In this document: in pieces, positions 1 through 4,864 of the stretch
How positions within the stretch are numbered: position 1 is the first letter of the stretch
Layout of the letters: each line of letters begins with the position of its first letter
From: JABDOU01 sp041609995
GTDB lineage: Bacteria > Actinomycetota > Acidimicrobiia > Spongiisociales > SHLN01
Direction: 5' to 3'
DNA length: 5,830 bases
Assembly (NCBI GenBank): GCA_041609995.1
Contig: JBFIPU010000128.1
Location: 1 to 5,830 of the forward strand
The notes under the pieces: model-generated
What the model saw: only the letters and a program-made list of their open reading frames with translations
Told to the model about the DNA's origin: nothing
Database searches by the model: none
Program-made: the position numbers and the translations under genes

Positions 1-2
1 CG

Positions 3-76
3 TAGCGCTGGGTGGACTCGAACCACCGACCTCACGATTATGAGTCGTGCGCTCTTACCTACTGAGCTACAGCGCC
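3..76 (-). tRNA. tRNA-Met (CAT), probably elongator
   Basis: The minus strand folds into a complete 74-nt cloverleaf: a 7-bp acceptor stem (GGCGCTG with CAGCGCT, so pair 1:72 is G-U), D arm GCTC/GAGC, anticodon stem CACGA/TCGTG around loop CTCATAA, and T arm GGTGG-TTCGAGT-CCACC. The anticodon is CAT. The anticodon stem lacks the three consecutive G-C pairs of initiator tRNA, and the 1:72 position is not the C-A mismatch of a bacterial initiator, so an elongator role is favoured. A CAT anticodon could also belong to a lysidine-modified tRNA-Ile, but the sequence resembles actinobacterial elongator Met more. The 3' CCA is not encoded (A then CG). It lies 29 nt downstream of tRNA-Thr and is probably co-transcribed with it. 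Confidence 0.93.
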
Positions 77-105
77 TTGTGCGTGCTCACCAATTCTGGC
101 ATGCG

Positions 106-177
<72 letters not shown>

Positions 178-188
178 GCGATTGTTTG

Positions 189-194
189 ATGTTA
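189..194 (-). promoter_or_regulatory. candidate -10 box for the tRNA pair
   Basis: The minus strand reads TAACAT, a good match to TAnnnT, 11 nt before the first base of tRNA-Thr. I see no convincing -35 hexamer 16-18 nt further upstream. A second TAnnnT box lies at 318-323, upstream of the tRNA-like remnant, so the real promoter may be either one. Confidence 0.3.
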
Positions 195-215
195 GGTCGA
201 GTTGATGATCCCGCC

Positions 216-231
216 GCACTTCCATGGTAAG
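216..231 (+). repeat. inverted copy of the tRNA-Thr anticodon arm
   Basis: The plus strand reads GCACTTCCATGGTAAG, identical over 16 nt to the minus-strand anticodon arm of tRNA-Thr (plus-strand positions 140-155). The match covers the 3' end of the D arm, the 5' stem strand, the whole loop with anticodon GGT, and the first base of the 3' stem strand. On a leftward transcript this copy would be antisense to the arm, with 60 nt between the two, so the precursor could form a perfect 16-bp duplex. The segment also overlaps a small local hairpin (CATGGT-AAG-ACCATG, 223-237). Confidence 0.85.
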
Positions 232-276
232 ACCATGACCTGATTTGCGGGCCCATTCGCCACCGGCTCACGGAGC

Positions 277-301
277 TGCTCTACCACTGAGCTAAGGGGG
301 C
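277..301 (-). pseudogene. tRNA-Thr 5'-end remnant
   Basis: These 25 bases are identical to the 5' end of tRNA-Thr (153-177), 124 bp away in the same orientation. They cover the acceptor 5' strand, the D arm and the following base. After them the sequence departs completely: a small GCTC-CGT-GAGC hairpin follows, with no anticodon arm, T arm or AGGGGGC acceptor partner, so it cannot fold as a tRNA. It is either a scar of duplication or integration at the tRNA gene, or a tRNA-mimicking leader segment. Confidence 0.8.
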
Positions 302-317
302 ATGCTTCGGATCTCTG

Positions 318-323
318 ATTCTA
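318..323 (-). promoter_or_regulatory. candidate -10 box upstream of the tRNA remnant
   Basis: The minus strand reads TAGAAT, a strong -10 match, 16 nt before the tRNA-Thr 5'-end remnant. The -35 region is weak (GTGGAT at a spacing of 16). If used, the transcript would carry the remnant and the antisense anticodon segment ahead of tRNA-Thr and tRNA-Met. Confidence 0.3.
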
Positions 324-414
324 CGGTGGAGGACGCACGATCCACGTCGGGATCACGGGCAAACTGGTGGCCGGGGGATCGACCCAGCCTGTCGCCGCTG
401 CCGTGGCTTTGCTT

Positions 415-435
415 CCGGCCCCCGACCGGGGGCGG
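415..435 (-). terminator. candidate GC-rich hairpin after the propeller lipoprotein gene
   Basis: GCCCCC (418-423) and GGGGGC (428-433) form a perfect 6-bp stem with a 4-nt loop, 14 nt beyond the stop codon at 447. Two more G-C pairs are possible across a one-base bulge. No T-tract follows on the minus strand, so this is not a classical intrinsic terminator, though T-less hairpins are common in high-GC actinobacteria. Confidence 0.4.
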
Positions 436-446
436 CGTGGCCGCTA

Positions 447-1649
447 TCAGGCGAAGCCGGAGAAGTCGGGGTCGGGCGGCGGGGGCGGGGGCGGCACCGG
501 GGCGCGGATGGCGGCGTCGTCCACGTCCTCCACCAACAGCGTGCCGGACGGAGCTTCGCGGGATGGGCTCGAGAAATCGACGATCCACAGATCTGTGGTT
601 TCGTTCTCACAGCCATCCGGGTAGGCCTCCACCACCAGCCGCCGGTCCGGAAGCCAGCCCACCGGCGAGGTGTCGATATTGACCAGCTCGTCGGGGTAGT
701 TCCCGCCTTCCACCGCATAATGGACTCCGCCGACCTCGCCGCACACGCCTTCCTGGGCGGCAACCCAACCAACGTCGAACGGGGAGACGGACAGGCGGGA
801 CAGCCGGCGGGTGGATTGGAGCCGGATGGTCGCGTCGAACTCGATCTGACCGGGCAGCATCGGCACCTCGTGGACGTGGAACTCGGGCCCATCGTGCTTC
901 GCCACGAAGTACAGCGACAGCCCGTCCTCGGAGAAGGCAGGCTCGGAAGGTGTTGCCTCCACGGCCGAGACGAGCAGCTGCGGATCTGCCCCGGTATTGG
1001 TGGCGAGCCAGATGCCGAAGCTTCCGTCGTCCGGGTGGGTACCGATCACGCCAACGTGGGTGCCCGACGGGTAGTAGGTGACGGCGTCGTGGGTTTCGAG
1101 GAACGAGATGTCGATTTCTTCGCCCCCGTCGGCCTCGGCCTTGACCAGGCGCCCATCGCTGCTGAGCGACACGAGCGACTTGCCGGTGGGGCGGGTCCAG
1201 CCCGGTGCCGCCGTATCCAGCAGCTCCACGGAAAGCGGCCCGTTCTGGTCGTAGGCTGCTCCGCCGGCCAGGAGCCGGTCGGCGGCAGGGCCCCACACGA
1301 GCGGCCCGGAACCGTCCAGCTCGAGCGCACACCGCAATCCCGACCCATCCGGCGCTACGACATAGAGCCGGCCGTCAGCGACGAATGAGATCTCGGCGCC
1401 AGGAAACGCCGGGGCGTCGCCGATGCCGTCGCAAGGTCCGTCCGGCAGCGAGGCGATCACCGCCGGGATCGTCGTCGAGGGAGTGGCGGGTTCGGTGGTC
1501 GGCGGAGGCGGCGCCGAAGTGGAGGGGGCGAGGGTGGTCACCGTCGCCGGCGTCGTGGTCAGAGTGGGCTGGGTCCCGGGGTTCGAGCAGGCGGCAAGGG
1601 TCAGCGACAGGAGCACGGCGTGAGCGATGAGTCGAGAAGGTGTGCCCAT
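447..1649 (-). CDS. secreted lipoprotein with TolB/PD40-like beta-propeller
   Basis: This 400-residue protein starts with a signal peptide ending in lipobox LAAC (Cys21), so it should be lipid-anchored outside the membrane. Residues about 22-68 are a Thr/Pro-rich tether. From about 70 to 380 there are recurrent propeller-type strands such as ADGRLYVVAPDGSG, FSEDGLSLYFVA, GWLPDRRLVVEA and TDLWIVDFSS, typical of TolB/WD40-like (PD40) blades. The tail is a run of seven prolines (386-392) ending DPDFSGFA. I chose the ATG at 1649 because it puts the signal peptide at the N-terminus; upstream in-frame TTG (1685) and GTG (1655) codons only add a polar extension. No clear Shine-Dalgarno is present, and TAGAAT ends 10 nt before the ATG. 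Binding partner and function are unknown; there are no catalytic motifs that I recognise. Confidence 0.88.
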   Translation of the reverse strand: MGTPSRLIAHAVLLSLTLAACSNPGTQPTLTTTPATVTTLAPSTSAPPPPTTEPATPSTTIPAVIASLPDGPCDGIGDAPAFPGAEISFVADGRLYVVAPDGSGLRCALELDGSGPLVWGPAADRLLAGGAAYDQNGPLSVELLDTAAPGWTRPTGKSLVSLSSDGRLVKAEADGGEEIDISFLETHDAVTYYPSGTHVGVIGTHPDDGSFGIWLATNTGADPQLLVSAVEATPSEPAFSEDGLSLYFVAKHDGPEFHVHEVPMLPGQIEFDATIRLQSTRRLSRLSVSPFDVGWVAAQEGVCGEVGGVHYAVEGGNYPDELVNIDTSPVGWLPDRRLVVEAYPDGCENETTDLWIVDFSSPSREAPSGTLLVEDVDDAAIRAPVPPPPPPPDPDFSGFA

Positions 1650-1659
1650 GCGCACTCGA

Positions 1660-1665
1660 ATTCTA
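1660..1665 (-). promoter_or_regulatory. candidate -10 box of the propeller lipoprotein gene
   Basis: The minus strand reads TAGAAT 10 nt before the ATG at 1649 (4 nt before an in-frame GTG). With normal spacing transcription would begin only a few bases before the ATG, giving a nearly leaderless mRNA. That fits the missing Shine-Dalgarno. No good -35 was recognised. Confidence 0.35.
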
Positions 1666-1743
1666 TCGCCGGGCGCGCCCTGCAATGAAGAGGTACTGCC
1701 GTCGGGATTCCTCGACTAGCCACCGCGATGCCGCCGCCGTTTC

Positions 1744-1770
1744 GACGTGTCCCACGTCCGGGTCACCCGG
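1744..1770. repeat. pair of small inverted repeats in the LCP/lipoprotein spacer
   Basis: GACGTG-TCC-CACGTC (1744-1758) is followed directly by CCGGGT-C-ACCCGG (1758-1770), which shares its first base. They lie in the 216-bp spacer between the LCP stop (1866) and the lipoprotein start (1649), about 100 bp upstream of the lipoprotein. They could be operator half-sites or RNA hairpins, but in GC-rich DNA such short repeats also arise by chance. I see no gene in the rest of the spacer. Confidence 0.3.
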
Positions 1771-1844
1771 CTGCCCGGCCACCCAAAACCGAAGCTGAGG
1801 ATCAGGTAATGCCGCGTCGTCCGATCATCGATGCTGAAACTCCA

Positions 1845-1860
1845 GCGCCTACGGGGGCGC
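1845..1860 (-). terminator. weak hairpin after the LCP gene
   Basis: GCGCC and GGCGC form a 5-bp stem with a 6-nt loop, 5 nt beyond the LCP stop codon. Only a TTT follows a few bases later. It may help terminate the LCP transcript, but the support is thin. Confidence 0.22.
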
Positions 1861-1865
1861 CCAGC

Positions 1866-3041
1866 TCACCGGCCGAGCAGCGAGGACAGCGTCTCGGGGA
1901 AGGGCTCGGTGGGCACGAGGGCGAACTGTCCGTCCGAGGTGACAGTTCTGGTGCCTTGCACCGAACCCATGCGAAGATCGCCGGCGGAATCCTTCAGCTG
2001 CCAGGCCAGGGCAACGGCGTCGGGCACGCTCCAACCGTCGTCGAGTGTGAAGATCCCGGAGGTGGTCTGGGCGATGGCGAGTAGTTTGCTGAAGTCGTCG
2101 ATCTGGCCGATCTCGGTGAGCACGAACTTGAAGACGTCGCGCTGGCGTCCGCTACGGACGATGTCGCCGCCTCCGCCGATCAGCTTCCAACTGTCGTCGT
2201 CCCATTCGAGGGCCTGTCGGGACCGGACCCAGCGGAGGGTATCGGAACCGTCGAGCGTCGTGCATCCCGGTTCGAGGAACACCGGATCACCCGCTTCGAG
2301 CTTGACGGCCCGCTCCACGCATGTCTCATAGCCGCCCATGAGATCGATGAGCCTTTGGAAGCCGGCGAACTCGAACACGGCGAAGTTGTCAATTGTCATG
2401 GTCGTGAAGTCCTCCACCGCGATCCCGAGTGCCTCCAGCCCGGTCGCTCCTTCGCATCCCGCGTAGTTGAGGTTCAGGGGAACCGGCCCGCCATGACAAG
2501 GACTGTCGACGGAGAGGAACCGCGGCAGTGAGATGAGACCCACCTCGTCCTCTTCGACGACGAGAAGCATGACGGCGTCGGCCCGGACGGTGGCGCGGGA
2601 CGGGTGCTCGTCGGATCCCACGATCAGCACGACCTGGCGGTCCTGGGGCGGCAACGTCGATGGCGGCGTGGTCGACGAGGGCGAACTCGAGCCGGGCACG
2701 GGCGACTGGAGCGAATTGCCCTGGGATGTCGATTGAGCCGAGCCGGTCTCCTCATCGCCCTCGGCATTCGCTCCGAGGACTTCTACTCCGACCTCCGCAT
2801 CGGCCGGGTCGCCGATCGCTTCGCCGGATTCGCCCGCGTCGGACGAATCCCCGCCGACCGCCCCCGCGCCCGCGGAAGGCAACGTCTGGTCGGCTTGATC
2901 CTGCAGGGTTTCTCGGGCCGCTTCCAGGTCGACGTTCACCCGATCGGCCGGAAACCAGATTCCCGACAGAACCACGAGTACCCCGAGGCCAACGAGGCCG
3001 AGCAGGACCAGTCCCTTTTTTCGTCTGGTTGTGAGCGTCAC
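1866..3041 (-). CDS. LytR-CpsA-Psr (LCP) family protein, membrane-anchored
   Basis: LCP proteins move lipid-linked glycopolymers onto peptidoglycan outside the membrane. The N-terminus has basic RRKK then one membrane segment (about 10-29). Residues 30-135 are a low-complexity acidic and Ser/Thr/Pro-rich linker. The LCP domain runs from about 137 to 305: VVLIVGSDEH, VRADAVML (Asp155), SLPRF (Arg174), NLNYAG, TIDNFAVFEFAGF, DLMGGYETCV, LRWVRSRQ (Arg273, Arg275) and GRQRDVF. Four cysteines (182, 196, 241, 260) could form disulfides. Against the usual SIPRD motif, Asp is replaced by Phe175, and RSDT reads RADA, so activity may be reduced or the protein divergent. I chose the GTG at 3041: AGGA lies 8 nt upstream and TAGGAT lies 7 nt upstream, a leaderless-type arrangement. 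In-frame ATG (3050) and GTG (3071) are alternatives; the latter begins inside a palindrome. Confidence 0.88.
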   Translation of the reverse strand: MTLTTRRKKGLVLLGLVGLGVLVVLSGIWFPADRVNVDLEAARETLQDQADQTLPSAGAGAVGGDSSDAGESGEAIGDPADAEVGVEVLGANAEGDEETGSAQSTSQGNSLQSPVPGSSSPSSTTPPSTLPPQDRQVVLIVGSDEHPSRATVRADAVMLLVVEEDEVGLISLPRFLSVDSPCHGGPVPLNLNYAGCEGATGLEALGIAVEDFTTMTIDNFAVFEFAGFQRLIDLMGGYETCVERAVKLEAGDPVFLEPGCTTLDGSDTLRWVRSRQALEWDDDSWKLIGGGGDIVRSGRQRDVFKFVLTEIGQIDDFSKLLAIAQTTSGIFTLDDGWSVPDAVALAWQLKDSAGDLRMGSVQGTRTVTSDGQFALVPTEPFPETLSSLLGR

Positions 3042-3058
3042 AGCCCACATCCTAAAGT
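3029..3058 (+). promoter_or_regulatory. candidate promoter of the FG-GAP protein gene
   Basis: TTGTGA (3029-3034) and TAAAGT (3053-3058) are separated by 18 nt. Transcription would start near 3065 and give a roughly 45-nt leader containing the inverted repeat at 3064-3084 and the Shine-Dalgarno. The -10 overlaps the start of the opposing LCP -10, so the two promoters would compete. The -35 matches TTGACA at only four of six positions. Confidence 0.3.
3049..3054 (-). promoter_or_regulatory. candidate -10 box of the LCP gene
   Basis: The minus strand reads TAGGAT, exactly 7 nt before the GTG at 3041. This TAnnnT-N7-GTG spacing is characteristic of leaderless actinobacterial transcripts. The corresponding -35 position (CACAAG, 17 nt upstream) is poor and lies inside the loop of the 3064-3084 inverted repeat. 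Confidence 0.4.
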
Positions 3059-3063
3059 GGCGG

Positions 3064-3084
3064 ATCACCACCTTGTGTGGTGAT
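3064..3084. promoter_or_regulatory. 8-bp inverted repeat in the divergent promoter region
   Basis: ATCACCAC, a 5-nt loop CTTGT, then GTGGTGAT: a perfect 8-bp inverted repeat between the divergent LCP and FG-GAP genes. It covers the expected -35 area of the LCP promoter and the transcription start or leader of the FG-GAP gene, so it could be a shared operator or a 5'-leader hairpin. It makes both genes appear to begin with Met-Val-Ile-Arg if read from their furthest upstream GTG, which argues that those upstream starts are artefacts. Confidence 0.5.
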
Positions 3085-3100
3085 ACGGATACAGCGGGTG

Positions 3101-3106
3101 AGGAGA
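3101..3106 (+). promoter_or_regulatory. ribosome binding site deciding the FG-GAP gene start
   Basis: AGGAGA, as part of GAGGAGA, ends 3 nt before the GTG at 3110; the core AGGAG is 4 nt from the start codon. It supports 3110 over the in-frame GTG at 3077, which has no Shine-Dalgarno. Confidence 0.7.
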
Positions 3107-3109
3107 ACA

Positions 3110-4177
3110 GTGACTCGTCGGGCGACGATTGCGGTATTCATAACATTGGCAGTGGTGCTGGGCGCCGCACCGGCCTGGGCTGCCCCCGACACCGTCGCCC
3201 ACTTCGATCCGGCCACCGGCCAGTGGCACCTGCGGAGCGAGGCGGGTGCTGTTCGCTCGTTTTTCTACGGTATTCCCGGCGACCTCCCGCTGATCGGTGA
3301 TTGGGATTGCGACGGGATCGACACCGTCGGGATGTACCGGCAGACAAACGGATTCGTATACCTTCGCAACTCGAACGACTTCGGGATTGCCGACCGCGAA
3401 TTCTTCTTCGGGGAAGAAGGTGATGTTCCCTTGGTTGGGGACTGGAATGGCGATGGGTGTGACACTCTTGGCGTGTATCGGGCCGGCGAGATCTTCATTG
3501 CCAACACGCTGGGGACCGTCACCGGTGAGTTCTCATTCTTATTCGGCGTCCCGGGCGACAAGCCGTTCACCGCCGACTTCGATGGCGACGGTGTCACCTC
3601 GGTGGGCGTGTACCGCGACACGACCGGGTTCATGTACTTCCGCAACTCGCTGGATACCGGTGTCGCCGATTTCGAGTCCTTTTACGGCATCCCCTCGGAT
3701 CGGATCGTGGCCGGCGACTGGGACGATGACGGCGATCAGACCGTGGGCGTGTTCAGGCCCGCCGACCTCACCTTCTACCTGACCAACGCCAACGATCAGC
3801 CGATCGCTGACGTCCTGATCGAGTTCGGCGATTCGGACTGGCTGCCGACTGCGGGCCGATTCGGAGTCACCGGCGACGCAGTACAGATCATCCGCCCCGC
3901 TTCAGACAACACCCCCTTTCCGGCGACCTTCAACCCTGCTCGTCAAGACTTCACGGCGTCGGTACCTCTGGCGGTCGATGTCGATGCCGCCCCACCGTAC
4001 GAGGTGCGCTGGACGTCCGATCTCGAGGGCGAGCTCGGCTCAGGTGACGCGATCGTGGCGACGCTCTCGACCGGACTCGCCGACGTGGTACAGCATCAGA
4101 TCACGGCTACGCTCACCACCCAGGACGGAACCTTCACCGACCAGATCAGCGTGATCGTCTTCGTCCCCTCCAACTGA
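3110..4177 (+). CDS. secreted FG-GAP/VCBS-like repeat protein with Ig-like C-terminal domain
   Basis: This 355-residue protein has a Sec signal peptide (MTRR, a hydrophobic core, cleavage after Ala-Trp-Ala24). Residues 30-252 hold about five repeats spaced 45-47 residues apart, each with a GDWxxDG-type loop, GVYR and a Y/F-L-R/T-N strand. Acidic loops lie at 64-71 (DWDCDGID), 111-118 (DWNGDGCD), 156-161 (DFDGDG) and 203-209 (DWDDDGD); a fifth, near 240-251, is degenerate. Such FG-GAP/VCBS-like loops usually bind calcium in beta-propeller-type folds. Residues about 270-352 look like a bacterial Ig/PKD-like domain (VRWTSDLEGELGSG, then ITATLTTQDGTFTDQISVIV). No enzyme motif or cell-wall anchor is seen, so it is probably released or held by binding; a surface adhesion or recognition role is inference. 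The zincin gene follows after 43 nt and may be co-transcribed. Confidence 0.9.
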   Translation: MTRRATIAVFITLAVVLGAAPAWAAPDTVAHFDPATGQWHLRSEAGAVRSFFYGIPGDLPLIGDWDCDGIDTVGMYRQTNGFVYLRNSNDFGIADREFFFGEEGDVPLVGDWNGDGCDTLGVYRAGEIFIANTLGTVTGEFSFLFGVPGDKPFTADFDGDGVTSVGVYRDTTGFMYFRNSLDTGVADFESFYGIPSDRIVAGDWDDDGDQTVGVFRPADLTFYLTNANDQPIADVLIEFGDSDWLPTAGRFGVTGDAVQIIRPASDNTPFPATFNPARQDFTASVPLAVDVDAAPPYEVRWTSDLEGELGSGDAIVATLSTGLADVVQHQITATLTTQDGTFTDQISVIVFVPSN

Positions 4178-4190
4178 GATCTGCCTCGGC

Positions 4191-4202
4191 GGCCTCGAGG
4201 CC
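4191..4202. repeat. 12-bp perfect palindrome between FG-GAP and zincin genes
   Basis: GGCCTCGAGGCC lies in the 43-nt gap. An alternative stem pairs TCGGC (4186-4190) with GCCGA (4200-4204). No T-tract follows, so it is more likely an attenuating or mRNA-stabilising hairpin, or a protein-binding site, than an intrinsic terminator. Confidence 0.4.
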
Positions 4203-4220
4203 GACACCCGTCAGGAGACC

Positions 4221-4592
4221 ATGGGACACGATCCGGAGCGAGCATTCAAAGGAGACCTGGAGGCCTTCGAGGCGATCGTCGACGCGGTTCTGGAGGAGCT
4301 GCCCGAGTGGGTGGTGGCTCGCCTCGACAATCTGATCGTGGTGGTCGAAGATGACCCGCCACGGGACTCTCCCGATCTCCTCGGTCTGTACGAGGGGGTG
4401 AGCCTGCTCGACCGAAGCGGTGAATACACGGGAGTGATGCCAGATCAGATCACGGTGTTTCGGTTTCCCCACGTCAGCATCGCCCACGACCCGGGCGAGC
4501 TGGCATACGAGATTCGGCGAACCGTCCTGCACGAGATCGGCCATTATCTGGGCTTCACCGAGCAGCGGTTGCACGAGTTGGGCTGGGACTAG
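4221..4592 (+). CDS. minimal zincin-like metallopeptidase (HExxH)
   Basis: This 123-residue protein has no signal peptide or membrane segment and should be cytoplasmic. The signature is near the C-terminus: RRTVLHEIGHYLGFTEQRLHELGW, in which His104, Glu105 and His108 form HExxH, followed by Gly111 and an acidic Glu114 as candidate third metal ligand. Length, terminal motif and the preceding LLGLYEGVSL and PDQITVFRFP segments match the small Zincin_1 (DUF1025-like) family of actinobacteria, whose substrates are unknown to me. Zinc binding and peptidase activity are inferred from the motif. AGGAG lies 3 nt before the ATG at 4221, a short spacing but the only good site. It sits 43 nt after the FG-GAP gene on the same strand. 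A decayed copy of its 3' end lies downstream. Confidence 0.9.
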   Translation: MGHDPERAFKGDLEAFEAIVDAVLEELPEWVVARLDNLIVVVEDDPPRDSPDLLGLYEGVSLLDRSGEYTGVMPDQITVFRFPHVSIAHDPGELAYEIRRTVLHEIGHYLGFTEQRLHELGWD

Positions 4593-4631
4593 CGAAACGA
4601 TCGGGGGGGCGGCGGTGCCACCCGAAGTCAC

Positions 4632-4641
4632 AGAGGCCTCT
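4632..4641. repeat. 10-bp palindrome after the zincin gene
   Basis: AGAGGCCTCT is a perfect palindrome 40 nt beyond the zincin stop codon. With no loop and no T-tract it is unlikely to be a terminator. It may mark a protein-binding site or be chance. Confidence 0.25.
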
Positions 4642-4656
4642 CGGTGCGGTCCCGGT

Positions 4657-4779
4657 CGCTGGTGATCGAGAATTGTGCGCAGGATCAACCATGCTGCCAT
4701 CCTGCGTGAGATCGGCCGTCGTTTGGCCTACAACGAGCGGCGGCGGCAACGATCTGGCTGGGATCAGCGGAACCACGGG
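4657..4779 (+). pseudogene. degenerate copy of the zincin 3' end
   Basis: Positions 4699-4779 align without gaps to the zincin 3' end and just past its stop (4524-4604), with about 56 of 81 bases identical by my manual count. The translation reads ILREIGRRLAYNERRRQRSG then WDQ, against VLHEIGHYLGFTEQRLHELG then WD in the intact gene. Both metal-binding histidines are arginine (HEIGH to REIGR) and the TAG stop is CAG. Weaker similarity with small gaps reaches back to about 4657 (GCTGG...CGAGA...GCG against the segment encoding ELAYEIRR), including an extra 9 nt. It has no proper gene start and runs into the next gene's leader, so it is read as a decayed partial duplication. A short expressed peptide from the GTG at 4675 cannot be excluded but lacks a good ribosome site. 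Confidence 0.55.
4678..4706. repeat. 8-bp stem hairpin between zincin and DUF3179 genes
   Basis: CGCAGGAT (4678-4685) pairs perfectly with ATCCTGCG (4699-4706) across a 13-nt loop, with two further G-U pairs possible. It overlaps the decayed zincin copy. No T-tract follows. It may reduce read-through from the zincin gene or protect an mRNA end. Confidence 0.4.
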
Positions 4780-4795
4780 CGGACGGGATACGTTG

Positions 4796-4851
4796 GATGG
4801 GAAACACGCTGCATTGGGAACACGCGGCATGTTGAACATTGGGAACACGCG
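4796..4851 (+). repeat. direct repeats upstream of the DUF3179 lipoprotein gene
   Basis: CATTGGGAACACGCG occurs exactly at 4812-4826 and again at 4837-4851, a 25-bp period. An imperfect copy, GATGGGAAACACGC, lies at 4796-4809. Between the exact copies sits a small inverted repeat, ATGTT-G-AACAT (4829-4839). The last copy abuts the Shine-Dalgarno, so these are candidate operator sites or leader RNA elements controlling the next gene. Confidence 0.6.
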
Positions 4852-4857
4852 AGGAGG
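4852..4857 (+). promoter_or_regulatory. ribosome binding site of the DUF3179 lipoprotein gene
   Basis: AGGAGG is a consensus Shine-Dalgarno with 7 nt to the ATG at 4865. It fixes this start over the in-frame ATG at residue 6, which would shorten the signal peptide. Confidence 0.8.
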
Positions 4858-4864
4858 ACGACGG

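Noticed and set aside
178..301. A third tRNA, or a tRNA with an intron
   Set aside because: Only the 5' acceptor strand and D arm are present. No anticodon arm, T arm or 3' acceptor strand follows before the intact tRNA-Thr, which has its own complete 5' end.
302..682. Plus-strand frames opposite the end of the propeller lipoprotein gene
   Set aside because: Arg/Pro/Gly-rich low-complexity translations typical of the reverse strand of high-GC coding DNA; no start signal.
720..1388. Plus-strand 222-codon frame inside the propeller lipoprotein gene
   Set aside because: It lies wholly antisense to a gene with a clear lipobox and blade motifs, and shows no family resemblance.
1728..2331. Plus-strand frames spanning the spacer and the LCP 3' end
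   Set aside because: The translations are Arg/Pro/Ser-rich and overlap the well-supported LCP coding strand; no Shine-Dalgarno.
3265..3645. Minus-strand frame with repeated Ser-Pro-Ser-Gln segments
   Set aside because: The repetition is the mirror image of the FG-GAP repeats on the plus strand, not an independent gene.
4146..4700. Minus-strand 184-codon frame opposite the zincin gene
   Set aside because: The plus strand carries an intact HExxH zincin with a Shine-Dalgarno; the reverse frame has no recognisable features.
4812..4851. CRISPR array
   Set aside because: Only two exact 15-nt repeats with 10 nt between them; the spacing and number do not fit a CRISPR.
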